From positions 310,001 to 374,000 of the forward strand of contig OZ251457.1 in NCBI GenBank assembly GCA_965242565.1: 64,000 nt of DNA, given 5' to 3'. A program made the position numbers and the translations under genes. Of this stretch, positions 33,529-40,966 are shown one piece after another (position 1 is the stretch's first letter; the number at the start of each line of letters is the position of its first letter). Under the pieces are notes generated by a model, which was not told where the DNA came from, did not search any database, and saw nothing but the letters and a program-made list of their open reading frames with translations. This stretch comes from CATQGW01 sp965242565. GTDB lineage: Bacteria > Chloroflexota > Dehalococcoidia > Bin125.

Positions 33529-33692
33529 TCGGTCGGCTCTGAGCACGGTGAGCCCCCTCCGCCGCTGCGCGGCATCTCCTCCAGGATGGAGGAGGATTTG
33601 GTGCGGCTGCCTTGGCCGCCCTGAATAGAACATATGCATGATATCCTGTGGTCGTCGGCGCGGCAAGCGCGCCGGCCGATTGGGGGTGATTG
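33529..33692 (+). promoter_or_regulatory. Intergenic stretch with probable promoter
   Basis: An AT-rich segment around 33627-33650 (CATATGCATGATATCCTG) stands out from the GC-rich background and precedes the next small gene. An upstream part (33546-33596) is repeat-like and hairpin-forming. A sigma-70-type -10 (GATATCCT region) is plausible but not certain. Confidence 0.35.
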
Positions 33693-33992
33693 ATGGCCGA
33701 CGACTCGACAGCTCTGCCTTACGACTCGATTGACCCGCGGACCTGGTACCCGGAGCTGCGGGCGGCTGTCCCGCTGGCGCAGGCGTGCCGCGAATACCTA
33801 ACCGCCGTGGAGTTCAGCAACGGCCTGCTGGCGGGCGATCCGCGCGGGCCGGAGGCGGAGCGGCGGATCCTGGAGTGCATCGTGAACCTCAGCGTGGCGT
33901 CGGCAGCGGAGCTGGCGATGGACATCACGCCCTACGAGGCGGGGCGCTCAGTGGCGCGGGCGATTGCAGAGCAACACAGGGCGGAGGGTTGA
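33693..33992 (+). CDS. Small conserved-looking protein of unknown function
   Basis: A protein of 99 residues, mostly helical by composition: VPLAQACREYLTAVEFSNGLL, RRILECIVNLSVASAAELAM and GRSVARAIAEQHR. The ATG at 33693 has GGGGG upstream. It ends 3 nt before the HNH-like nuclease gene, so it is probably the first gene of a three-gene unit with the nuclease and a membrane-anchored protein. Antitoxin, immunity or recognition roles would fit the position, but nothing specific is visible. Confidence 0.6.
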   Translation: MADDSTALPYDSIDPRTWYPELRAAVPLAQACREYLTAVEFSNGLLAGDPRGPEAERRILECIVNLSVASAAELAMDITPYEAGRSVARAIAEQHRAEG

Positions 33993-33995
33993 GTG

Positions 33996-34346
33996 ATGGC
34001 GGCGAGGGCAGGCGCGATCCCGGCGGCCATCGTCTCAGCGATCAAGGCGCAGCGGTGCGCTGTGCTGGGCACATCGAATCCGGAGTGCGACCACAAGGAC
34101 GGGCACCGTGACGATTGGGGTGATCCGGCCCAGTTCACGGTCGACGACTTTCAGCCCCTTTCGAGCCCCGCGAACAAGGCGAAACGGCAGGCGTGCAAGG
34201 AGTGTCGGCAGACCAAGCGGCGCTTCGACGCGACGACGCTCGGCTTCGCGGTCGCGCAGTTCGTCGGCAACGGCGTCTACGAGGGTTCGTGCGTAGGCTG
34301 CTACTGGCACGATGTCCGGCGCTTCCACGCCGAGGTGTCAAAGTGA
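33996..34346 (+). CDS. HNH-like (beta-beta-alpha metal) nuclease, copy 1
   Basis: A protein of 116 residues from ATG 33996, with GGAGG 9 nt upstream. The core is RCAVLGTSNPECDHKDGHRDD, then FQPLSSPANKAKRQACKECRQ, then GSCVGCYWHDVRRFH. This is a His/Asp-Lys-Asp strand pair, an Asn/Lys helix and Cys pairs that can hold structural zinc, as in HNH restriction-type endonucleases. The substrate and sequence specificity are unknown. Its stop codon overlaps the GTG of the following gene (GTGA), implying coupling. A paralogue is at 35162-35602. No methyltransferase partner is adjacent. Confidence 0.65.
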   Translation: MAARAGAIPAAIVSAIKAQRCAVLGTSNPECDHKDGHRDDWGDPAQFTVDDFQPLSSPANKAKRQACKECRQTKRRFDATTLGFAVAQFVGNGVYEGSCVGCYWHDVRRFHAEVSK

Positions 34347-35041
34347 TATGCGCGAAAGTGCGTGCCGGTCGGGCCTGGCTTTGCTCTCAGATCCGCAAAG
34401 CTGGCGGCCCCCTCGCGCGCTTCGGTCTGATACGGCGGCAGGGATCCTACGAGGTCGGAGGAGTAGATGTACGATCCGCCACGATCGAAACCCGATTCTC
34501 GTGGGTACTCAGGTCGTTCTTCGGGCGAGATCGATACGTTTACTTCGTCTCGCCGGTTGTGGCCTCCCCCAGAGATGTGTACATCATCGAGCGGGTAGAA
34601 CGACTCACGTTTTTCGATTCGGAGAAAGACGAGATACCCGAAAATTACTCAGGTCTCGTGGATGGCAAACGCGGCGTGCAGAAAGACGCTCTGTCGCTAT
34701 CCAATGGCGGGGAGTCCGGAGAGCGCAGTGCGCTGACGGTCTACGGATTCTGGATCCAATCGAGCATGACACTCTTCGGCACGTGGGAGGTTACTGATCG
34801 CAACCCGGACCCAACTCTCCCGCCAGATGGCAGCCCGTTCGCTGGATCGCCAGTCCCCGACGCCATCCGAAAGTTCGACAGCGAACAAGCGGCGTATACC
34901 TACATTGAGAACATCAACGGCGAGAAGATACCTGCGTGGCTCAGGCATCTGGCGTGGGTCGCCATCGGAGTGTCAACCATTCTGTGGCAGTGGCACGACG
35001 AGATCTTCGGCGGTGGAACTGGAGCTGTGCCAATGCCGTGA
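34343..35041 (+). CDS. Protein of unknown function with C-terminal membrane segment
   Basis: A protein of 232 residues from a GTG that overlaps the nuclease stop codon (GTGA at 34343-34346). The body is soluble and rich in beta-type segments (YVYFVSPVVASPRDVYIIERV, LTVYGFWIQSSMTLFGTWEV). A hydrophobic segment near the C-terminus, LRHLAWVAIGVSTILW, is a likely single membrane helix. No family recognised. Coupling to the nuclease suggests partnership. A duplicate of its first 11 codons follows nuclease copy 2 at 35599-35634, showing the pair was once duplicated together. Confidence 0.6.
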   Translation: MICAKVRAGRAWLCSQIRKAGGPLARFGLIRRQGSYEVGGVDVRSATIETRFSWVLRSFFGRDRYVYFVSPVVASPRDVYIIERVERLTFFDSEKDEIPENYSGLVDGKRGVQKDALSLSNGGESGERSALTVYGFWIQSSMTLFGTWEVTDRNPDPTLPPDGSPFAGSPVPDAIRKFDSEQAAYTYIENINGEKIPAWLRHLAWVAIGVSTILWQWHDEIFGGGTGAVPMP

Positions 35042-35058
35042 CGTTGTGGACAGTGTCG

Positions 35059-35200
35059 CGCCCAGGTACGCGACAGGTCTACGCTGAGCCCCGGCAGCAG
35101 CCCCGTGTCGCCGAGCTCTGCGGGGCAGCGCCAGCACCCCACCTCGGCGTTGGGGCGGTAGGTGTGGACGCTGGCGCGCGAGTTCAACACCCACCGGATC
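35059..35200 (-). pseudogene. Remnant of a Uma2 gene (C-terminal part)
   Basis: Translated on the minus strand, this stretch reads ASVHTYRPNAEVG, PAELGD and LLPGLSVDLSRTWA, matching the C-terminus of the intact Uma2 protein at 37333-37968 (ASVRIYRPNADPE, PAELGD, LPGLSVDLSRVWA). DNA similarity to 37340-37460 is obvious. The stop codon after WA and everything upstream of the fragment are lost. It overlaps the start of nuclease copy 2 on the opposite strand, so the nuclease cassette probably inserted into, or recombined with, a Uma2 gene. Confidence 0.75.
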
Positions 35201-35602
35201 AAAGAGAAGGGGCGAATCATCGCTGTCGAGCTGCACGGCGAGAAGAAGCAGCCGATCGAGAAGCCGATCCCCGCCCAGATCAAGGCGCAGATCGTCGCAC
35301 AGCGATGCGTGGTGCTCTTCACGTCGAACCCGGAGTGCGACCACAAGGATGGCCGACGGGATGATCCGAGGCTGAGCGATGCGTCGCGGGTGACGCTCGA
35401 CGATTTCCAGCCGCTCTCAAAAGCGGCGAACAACGCCAAGCGTCAGCACTGTCGCGAGTGCCGGGAGACAGGCCGTCGGTTCGACGCCCGCCAGCTGGGC
35501 TTCGCAGTAGCGCAGACAAAAGGCAACGGCGTCTACCGCGGCTCGTGCATAGGCTGCTTCTGGTACGATGTCCGCCAGTTCCACGCCGAGGTGTCACAGT
35601 GA
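35162..35602 (+). CDS. HNH-like nuclease, copy 2
   Basis: A protein of 146 residues from GTG 35162; the start is uncertain because the first codons are antisense to a Uma2 remnant. The C-terminal 105 residues parallel copy 1: NPECDHKDGRRDD, FQPLSKAANNAKRQHCRECRE, TGRRFDARQLGFAVAQ and GSCIGCFWYDVRQFHAEVSQ. The metal-finger residues are retained, so activity is possible. The N-terminal 40 residues (EKGRIIAVELHGEKK and surroundings) are absent from copy 1 and may come from another gene. It is not followed by a complete copy of the membrane-anchored partner, only a 12-codon stub. Confidence 0.6.
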   Translation: MWTLAREFNTHRIKEKGRIIAVELHGEKKQPIEKPIPAQIKAQIVAQRCVVLFTSNPECDHKDGRRDDPRLSDASRVTLDDFQPLSKAANNAKRQHCRECRETGRRFDARQLGFAVAQTKGNGVYRGSCIGCFWYDVRQFHAEVSQ

Positions 35603-35634
35603 TATGGGCGAAAGTGCGTGCTGGTCGGGCCTGA
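35599..35634 (+). pseudogene. Truncated duplicate of the start of the 34343-35041 gene
   Basis: GTG 35599 opens VIWAKVRAGRA and then stops (TGA 35632-35634). Gene 34343-35041 begins VICAKVRAGRA and continues. The overlap with the preceding nuclease stop is the same GTGA. This is the footprint of a duplication whose right end was cut off. Confidence 0.75.
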
Positions 35635-35644
35635 TAACGCACCA

Positions 35645-36784
35645 CTACCGCAAGTCGTGCGCATCCAGGATACAACCGGCCGCTGAGCATCGTTCACAGG
35701 TCGGTTCGTTGATCTCCGCCTCGGCGACTGACAGCCCCGGATCCCAGATCGGAGCCGTCTCGCTCCGGTAGAGCGTAACGCTTAGCGGCTGGGCGGTCGA
35801 GGCGCGTTGGTCCCTCAATTGTGCGACCGCTTGAGTCACAGTGTCGCGCTCGGCTTCGGAAGCGCGGCTGTAGACGCCCACATACAGGTGCGAAAGCCTC
35901 AGATTGCGGCCGATCGCATCAATGATGTGGCGATCGGTCTCGTTAAACCCGAAGCCGTGTATGAAGAGCGCGCCGGAGATCCGCCCGAAACTCTCGTGCG
36001 CCCAATACAGGTACTCGTTGCGGTCGATCAAACGAACCTTGGCGACAGAATCGCCGCCGGAAACGATCAGCGGAAGGTAACCGTCGAGTATGGCGACTCT
36101 TGCCTGCTGCATTACAGCGCCGCGCTTCGACGTGTGTTGGTACTTGATGGTGTTGCCGTCGGCGCTTGAAAGATGGAACGCGCCGTGAAGGAAACGGACG
36201 ATGCCCGAGCGAGCGGCGGCTTGGCGATTGAAGATCAATCGGTCGGTGAGGAGCGGATTGCCGCCGCGATACGGGCGAAAGCCGTCGCTGAGGCGGTCCG
36301 CAGGGCGGTAATCGTAGAGGGCCTCCATATGCGCCCAGTACAAGAGAAGATCGTAGTTTGTGGTAGAGACGGAAGAGAAGCGATGGAAGAACTGACCGCC
36401 GGCGGCGAGAGCGTGCCGGCAGATTTCAGACGGGTTGTGCGGGTGAAGGTCGGCGATCACGTTGGCGAAGAACGAGAGAGGATTCGTGGTGCTCAGGTTC
36501 AGAGCGTCGTCGATCGCGCGCCAATTCTCGGATGTCAGCTCGCGCAGAATTGATTCGAGATCGGTGATGCCGTCCATCGCCAGGTCGGAGACGAGTTCCG
36601 GATCGAGACCACGATCGATCATTTCGGCAATGAGCGATGTGTATGTGAACCGCGGCCAAAGTGCGATTGACGCGCCGTTGCCGGTGAGCAGGTGAATCTC
36701 CGCCCCGGTAGCCGTGGCGGCGTCAAACGCCTCTTGGAACGGTACAGACACGATCGGCACGCGCTTACCGCAAGGGTTGGTCAT
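35645..36784 (-). CDS. DUF4917 (SIR2-like fold) protein
   Basis: A protein of 379 residues. An N-terminal Rossmann-type segment EIHLLTGNGASIALWPRFTY resembles the nucleotide-binding start of DUF4917/SIR2-like proteins. It is followed by a helical region, SSVSTTNYDLLLYWA (the conserved TxNYDLLLYWA word), FLHGAFHLS, and LFIHGFGFNETDRHIIDAI, a second SIR2-like signature. NAD-binding or NADase activity is possible by analogy with SIR2 defence proteins but is not shown. The C-terminus has Cys pairs (ERCSAAGC). It forms a minus-strand pair with the 124-residue gene ending 22 nt upstream. Confidence 0.75.
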   Translation of the reverse strand: MTNPCGKRVPIVSVPFQEAFDAATATGAEIHLLTGNGASIALWPRFTYTSLIAEMIDRGLDPELVSDLAMDGITDLESILRELTSENWRAIDDALNLSTTNPLSFFANVIADLHPHNPSEICRHALAAGGQFFHRFSSVSTTNYDLLLYWAHMEALYDYRPADRLSDGFRPYRGGNPLLTDRLIFNRQAAARSGIVRFLHGAFHLSSADGNTIKYQHTSKRGAVMQQARVAILDGYLPLIVSGGDSVAKVRLIDRNEYLYWAHESFGRISGALFIHGFGFNETDRHIIDAIGRNLRLSHLYVGVYSRASEAERDTVTQAVAQLRDQRASTAQPLSVTLYRSETAPIWDPGLSVAEAEINEPTCERCSAAGCILDAHDLR

Positions 36785-36806
36785 CGAGTCGGGAGCGTAG
36801 TCGGCG

Positions 36807-37181
36807 CTAAACGCCGGTTTTACTCAGGACATCGGCAAGGCGGCGCTGAGCGCGCGCCTCACTCTCACGAATCGGCCGGAGACATTCGACTTGAGCCAGA
36901 GCTTCGGTGATCAGTGTGTCGCGCTCAGCGGTGAGCTGCTTGGCAAGCTCGTCGTCGCCGCTGTCCTCCCGGAATGTGCGCCGCCGGCTTTTGCCGACGT
37001 ACAGCGCCCGCCAGTCGCCGGTTTGTTCGGGATCGTCCTCGTAGACCGCGAGCTTGAGGCGGTAGGGCACTTCGTAGGGAACGTGCTCCTGGCCTAGGGG
37101 GCGAGGGCACAGCTGGGCGCTTTCGATGTGGGCCGTGAGACGGAAGTGCAGACCGTCTCGCTTGAATGTGCAGGTCGGCAT
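36807..37181 (-). CDS. Small hypothetical protein upstream of DUF4917 gene
   Basis: A protein of 124 residues. The N-terminal half is beta-rich (CTFKRDGLHFRLTAHIESAQ, YRLKLAVYEDDPEQTGDWRA), and the C-terminal half is a long charged helix (DDELAKQLTAERDTLITEAL) compatible with coiled-coil pairing. No family recognised. It ends 22 nt before the SIR2-like gene on the same strand and would be the first gene of that two-gene unit. A sensor or regulator of its neighbour is a reasonable guess and no more. Confidence 0.6.
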   Translation of the reverse strand: MPTCTFKRDGLHFRLTAHIESAQLCPRPLGQEHVPYEVPYRLKLAVYEDDPEQTGDWRALYVGKSRRRTFREDSGDDELAKQLTAERDTLITEALAQVECLRPIRESEARAQRRLADVLSKTGV

Positions 37182-37332
37182 CGCCCTGTTGCCCCCTCCT
37201 CGTCCGTTCCCCCGGACCTCTTCGCCCAGGGAGGCTTGATTTGTTCACTTGAGGGTGTGATACCCGATCGGGCGGAGGTGCGTCAAACCCAAGCCGGCAG
37301 GCGGGGGCGCGATTTGTGTTCCGCGTGTCGCT

Positions 37333-37968
37333 CTACGCCCAGACACGTGACAGATCCACGCTGAGGCCCGGCAGCACCTCCGCGTCGCCGAGCTCTGCGG
37401 GGCGGTCCAGCACCTCCGGGTCGGCGTTGGGGCGGTAGATGCGGACGCTGGCCTCGAAAGGGTCGATCAGCCAGCCGAGGCGGACGCCGTTGGCCAGCCA
37501 GACTTCCTGCATCTTGCGCTGTTGGTCTTCGGCGTCGTCGGTGTAGGAGACGATTTCAACGACGAAATCGGGCGTGACGGGCCAGACGCCTTCGGGGTTG
37601 TCGGCGGGGCGGGCGGCGTTGCGCCGCTCCTCGCTGATCCAGCCGGCGTCGGGCGAGCGGCGGCTGCCGTCTGGTAGGCGAATGATCGGCGTGCCGTCGC
37701 AGACGCTGCCGCCGATGCCCGTCCGCAGCCAGATCCAGAGTTGCGCGATGATTTCGACCGCTCGCTCGCTGCTGGGTAGTGCCGTACGGATCATAATCAA
37801 CAGCGCTCCTTCGGCGTCGGTCTCGAACTGCAAGCACTCGTTGAGCGCGCACAGCTCCAGCAGCAGGTCGTCGGTGAGGTTCCACTCGTTGGGAAGGCGG
37901 AGGGTGAGCGTCCCGAGGACCGGCGCGGTAATCGTCTCGGGCACGGGTTTGGCTGGTGCGGTGACCAT
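37333..37968 (-). CDS. Uma2-family (PD-(D/E)XK-like) protein, single domain
   Basis: A protein of 211 residues with one Uma2 domain. It contains GTLTLRLPNEWNLTDDLLLEL, the active-site region PDAGWISEERRNA and TPDFVVEIVSYTDDAEDQQRKM, then GVRLGWLIDPFEASVRIYRP. The Asp in PDAGW and Glu in VVEI are the family's candidate metal ligands. The ATG at 37968 has GGAG 6 nt upstream. It lies 9 nt from the cysteine desulfurase stop on the same strand, so co-transcription is likely. The function of the family is unsettled. Confidence 0.88.
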   Translation of the reverse strand: MVTAPAKPVPETITAPVLGTLTLRLPNEWNLTDDLLLELCALNECLQFETDAEGALLIMIRTALPSSERAVEIIAQLWIWLRTGIGGSVCDGTPIIRLPDGSRRSPDAGWISEERRNAARPADNPEGVWPVTPDFVVEIVSYTDDAEDQQRKMQEVWLANGVRLGWLIDPFEASVRIYRPNADPEVLDRPAELGDAEVLPGLSVDLSRVWA

Positions 37969-37977
37969 TGGTTGCTC

Positions 37978-39141
37978 CTAGACCGGCGCAAGCGCGCGGA
38001 GACGGGCGATGATTTGGGGGAGCGCGGCTGCGGTGCGCTCTACATCCTGCTCGGTGGTTTGTCGGCCGAGGCTGAGGCGCAGCGCGCTGTGCGCGGTGTC
38101 GGGGTCGACGCCGATCGCGGTCAGCACGTGGCTGGGCTCGGTGGAGCCGGTCGAGCAGGCCGAGCCGCTGCTGGCGGCGATGCCTTCGAGGTCGAGCTGC
38201 AGCAGGATGCTCTCGCCCTCGACGCCGGGGAAGCAGAGGTGCAGGTTGTTGGGCAGCCGCCGGTCGGGGTCGTGCGGGCCGTTGAGTCGGAGCGGGTGGA
38301 TGCGCTCCTGCAGTTCGCGCCGCAGTTGGTCGCGCAGGCGTTGGGCGTGGGCGGCGCGCTGCGGGCGCTCCTGCTCGGCGAGTTGCAGGGCGGCGGCGAG
38401 GCCGGCGGCGGCGGCGACGCTCTCGGTGCCGGCGCGGCGCTCCTCCTCCTGCCCGCCGCCGAGCAGTTGCGGTTCGAGCGGCGTGCGGCGGCGCTGATAG
38501 AGCAGCCCCGCGCCCTTGGGGCCGTAGATTTTGTGCGCGGTGAGCGAGAGCAGATCGACGCCGAGCACGTCGGGCCGGATGTCGATCGCGCCGGCGGCCT
38601 GCACGGCGTCGGTGTGGACGATGGTCCTGGGGTTGCGCTGTTTGACGGCGCGGGCGAGCTCGGCGATCGGCTGGATCGTCCCGATTTCGTTGTTGGCGGC
38701 CATCACCGAGACGAGGATGGTGTCGTCGCGCACCACCTCGGCGGCCTGTGCGGGATCGACGTAACCCTCGGCGTCGACGGGCAGGATGGTGAGCTCGAAA
38801 CCTTCAGCGGCGAGCGCTTCCATCGGGTGGAGCACGGCGTGGTGTTCGACGGCGGAGGTGATCAGGTGCTTGCCGACGTGGGCGCGGGCGAGCGCCGCGC
38901 CGCGGATCGCGAGGTTGTCGGCTTCGGTGCCGCCGGAGGTGAGGATGATCTCGCGCGGCGAGCAGTCGAGCGTCCGGGCGAGGCTGTCGCGGGCGTCGTC
39001 GAGCACCGCGCGCGCCGTCTGCGCCTCCTTGTAGATGCCCGAAGGGTTGCCCCAAGCGTCGCGCAGGGCGTGGAGCATCGCGTCGAGCACGCGGGGGTCG
39101 AGCGGGGTGGTGGCGGCGTGGTCAAGGTAGGTGCGTTGCAT
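37978..39141 (-). CDS. Cysteine desulfurase (NifS/IscS family)
   Basis: A protein of 387 residues, a PLP-dependent aminotransferase-fold enzyme that takes sulfur from cysteine to an active-site persulfide for Fe-S cluster and thio-cofactor synthesis. It has the N-terminal YLDHAATTPLD, LTSGGTEADN, His in VEHHAVLHP, the PLP lysine Lys204 in LTAHKIYGPKG, and the catalytic Cys329 in SSGSACSTGS. It is the NifS/IscS (group I) type by the mobile-loop sequence. It diverges from an IscA/ErpA-type gene 82 nt away, so the two probably form an Fe-S assembly locus; no IscU is in the window. Confidence 0.93.
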   Translation of the reverse strand: MQRTYLDHAATTPLDPRVLDAMLHALRDAWGNPSGIYKEAQTARAVLDDARDSLARTLDCSPREIILTSGGTEADNLAIRGAALARAHVGKHLITSAVEHHAVLHPMEALAAEGFELTILPVDAEGYVDPAQAAEVVRDDTILVSVMAANNEIGTIQPIAELARAVKQRNPRTIVHTDAVQAAGAIDIRPDVLGVDLLSLTAHKIYGPKGAGLLYQRRRTPLEPQLLGGGQEEERRAGTESVAAAAGLAAALQLAEQERPQRAAHAQRLRDQLRRELQERIHPLRLNGPHDPDRRLPNNLHLCFPGVEGESILLQLDLEGIAASSGSACSTGSTEPSHVLTAIGVDPDTAHSALRLSLGRQTTEQDVERTAAALPQIIARLRALAPV

Positions 39142-39223
39142 GGTGCTCAGTCTATCCGCGCCAACGGCGGCGCGGTTGCGCTATGCTGCGGGTAACGCGC
39201 AGAACGTGAAGGAGACAGCGACC

Positions 39224-39610
39224 ATGACGACGTTTCAGATGACCGAAATGCTGGATGTGACGGATCTGGCGGCCGAAAAGGCCAAGTCGCTGCTGGAGGA
39301 AAAGGGCTTCGCCGACGGCGCGCTGCGCGTGTTCGTGGTCGGCGGCGGCTGCTCCGGCTACCAGTACGGCATGGCCCTGGCGACCGAGGTCGAGGACGGC
39401 GACGTCGTGATCGAGAAGGCCGGCGTCCGCTTCCTGGTCGACGACGAGAGCGCGCCGCTGCTGACCGGCTCGCGCGTGGACTACATCGACGACGTGATGA
39501 AGCAGGGCTTCAGCATCTCCAACCCCAACGCCTCCCACTCCTGCGCCTGCGGCTCGTCGTTCGACACCGCGGAGCAGTCCGGCGCCGGACAGGCCCGCTC
39601 CTGCATCTAG
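39224..39610 (+). CDS. HesB/IscA/ErpA family iron-sulfur carrier
   Basis: A protein of 128 residues from ATG 39224, with GGAGA 9 nt upstream. The three conserved cysteines of A-type carriers are present: Cys43 in GGCSGYQYGM and Cys107/Cys109 in SHSCACGSSF. It delivers Fe-S clusters to target proteins. The C-terminus is extended by about 19 residues with an additional Cys near the end (ARSCI). The nearby cysteine desulfurase on the opposite strand and the several Fe-S proteins in the window (NuoB, NuoI, NuoG) are consistent. Confidence 0.92.
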   Translation: MTTFQMTEMLDVTDLAAEKAKSLLEEKGFADGALRVFVVGGGCSGYQYGMALATEVEDGDVVIEKAGVRFLVDDESAPLLTGSRVDYIDDVMKQGFSISNPNASHSCACGSSFDTAEQSGAGQARSCI

Positions 39611-39667
39611 TTGGGCATCTGTCGGCGCAGCTGAGCAGACCGGCTGCGCCGTAGCAGAGGGGCCGCG

Positions 39668-40525
39668 GTGGTCCGCATCCCCGACCTGCTGGCCGCCGGC
39701 CCGACGCTCTCCTTCGAGTTCTCGGCCCCGCGCGACGCCGAAGGTGTGCGCCGGCTGGAGCGCACGCTCTCACGCCTCGCGCCCCTGAAGCCCGCCTTCA
39801 TGTCGGTCACCTACGGCGCTGGCGGAGCGACCCGTGGCCCCACGCGCGAGTGGGTCTCGCGGATTCGGGGCGAGTACGACATTGAGGCGATGCCGCACCT
39901 CACCTGCGTGGCCCACACGCGCGACGAGGTGGGAGCGATCATCGATCAGTACGCGGCGGACGGCATCGGCAACCTCTTGGCGCTGCGCGGAGATCTGCCG
40001 CCCGGCTCCGACGAGCTGCCGAGCGGCGCGTTCCGCTACGCGCGCGAGCTGGCCGCATTCGTGCGTTCGCGCGCGGGGATGGCGATCGGCGTGGCCGCGC
40101 ATCCGGAAGGCCATCCGCTGGCCCCGTCGCAGGAAGCGGACCTGGAGCATCAGGCGGCCAAGATCGGCGCGGCGGACTTCGCCATCACCCAGTTCTTCTT
40201 CGACGCCGCGCGCTACGAACGGTTCGCCGAAGCAATGGTCGCGCGCGGCGTGCAGACCCCGATCATCGCCGGCATCATGCCGCCGACCAACGTCGCCGGC
40301 ATCGAGCGGATGTCGCGGCTGAACGGGACGGCGTTTCCGTCGGCGCTGCGGGAGCGTCTGGAGCGCGCGGGGGAGGATGCGGCGGCGCGTCGGGCGGTGG
40401 GTGTGGAGGCGGCGGTGGCTCTGGGCGAGGCGCTGCTGGCGTCGGGCGCGCCGGGGCTGCATGTGTACACGATGAATTACTCGGCGGCGGCGGCGGAGAT
40501 TGCGGGGGGGCTGGGGTTTTCGTAG
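39668..40525 (+). CDS. metF: Methylenetetrahydrofolate reductase
   Basis: A protein of 285 residues from GTG 39668 (GAGGGG 5 nt upstream). It has a TIM-barrel MetF fold: SFEFSAPRDAEGVRRL (usual FEFFPP region), FMSVTYGAGGATR, MPHLTCVAHTRDE, LLALRGDLPPGSD, IGVAAHPEGHP, FAITQFFFDA and IIAGIMPP. It reduces 5,10-methylene-THF to 5-methyl-THF with FAD for methionine synthesis. The length matches bacterial MetF. It follows the IscA-type gene on the same strand. Confidence 0.92.
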   Translation: MVRIPDLLAAGPTLSFEFSAPRDAEGVRRLERTLSRLAPLKPAFMSVTYGAGGATRGPTREWVSRIRGEYDIEAMPHLTCVAHTRDEVGAIIDQYAADGIGNLLALRGDLPPGSDELPSGAFRYARELAAFVRSRAGMAIGVAAHPEGHPLAPSQEADLEHQAAKIGAADFAITQFFFDAARYERFAEAMVARGVQTPIIAGIMPPTNVAGIERMSRLNGTAFPSALRERLERAGEDAAARRAVGVEAAVALGEALLASGAPGLHVYTMNYSAAAAEIAGGLGFS

Positions 40526-40560
40526 TTCGTGGTTTTTTCGTCATACCCGCGCCGAAGGAT

Positions 40561-40589
40561 CCGTCATACCCGCGCTTGCCGCGGGTATC
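40561..40589 (-). repeat. Family-A hairpin repeat
   Basis: CCGTCATACCCGCG, spacer CTTGC, CGCGGGTATC. Same element as 4829-4857 in reverse orientation. Confidence 0.8.
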
Positions 40590-40623
40590 TCGACGCGTAA
40601 CCTCCAACCTCCCTTCCCAGGAT

Positions 40624-40775
40624 CCGTCGCCCCAGACTTGATCTGGGGCCCATACGGCGGTCGTCAGCGGGACCAAGCCCCGGAGTCCCCGCGCAGGCTC
40701 GTTGGGGGACCGCTCGGGACTCCGGCGCTGCGCACAACATTGGGTTTAGGCCCCAGATCAAGTCTGGGGCGACGG
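40624..40775. mobile_element. About 151-bp palindrome-bounded intergenic element, copy 1
   Basis: The outer arms are CCGTCGCCCCAGACTTGA and its inverse at 40751-40775; each arm is itself a hairpin (CCCCAGA/TCTGGGG, loop CTTGA or reverse). The inner part carries a further inverted pair GGAGTCCC/GGGACTCC (40682-40732). Copies of near-equal length lie at 44823-44973 and 45957-46107, in the opposite orientation to this one. It encodes no protein. It behaves like a MITE or REP-type composite. Confidence 0.7.
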
Positions 40776-40966
40776 AGGGGGTGGGGTGGAAGGGGTGTGG
40801 AGGCTGGTTGGGGCCGATTCCCGCTCGGGGGCGGGAATGACGGGAAGGGAGGGGCGAGGAGGGCGGGGGAGAGGGGGCGCGGATATGACGGAGAAGGGGG
40901 GTGTGGATGGCGGGGGAGAGGCGCGGGTGTGGCGGGGGAGAGGGGGCGGGGATGGCGGGCGGGGGG
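40776..40966. repeat. Family-B hairpin and degenerate GGCGGGAATGACGG/GGGGAGAGG array
   Basis: A family-B hairpin at 40816-40843 (GATTCCCGC/GCGGGAATGACGG) is followed by purine-rich degenerate units up to the stop of the large surface protein. No gene is visible. Confidence 0.65.
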
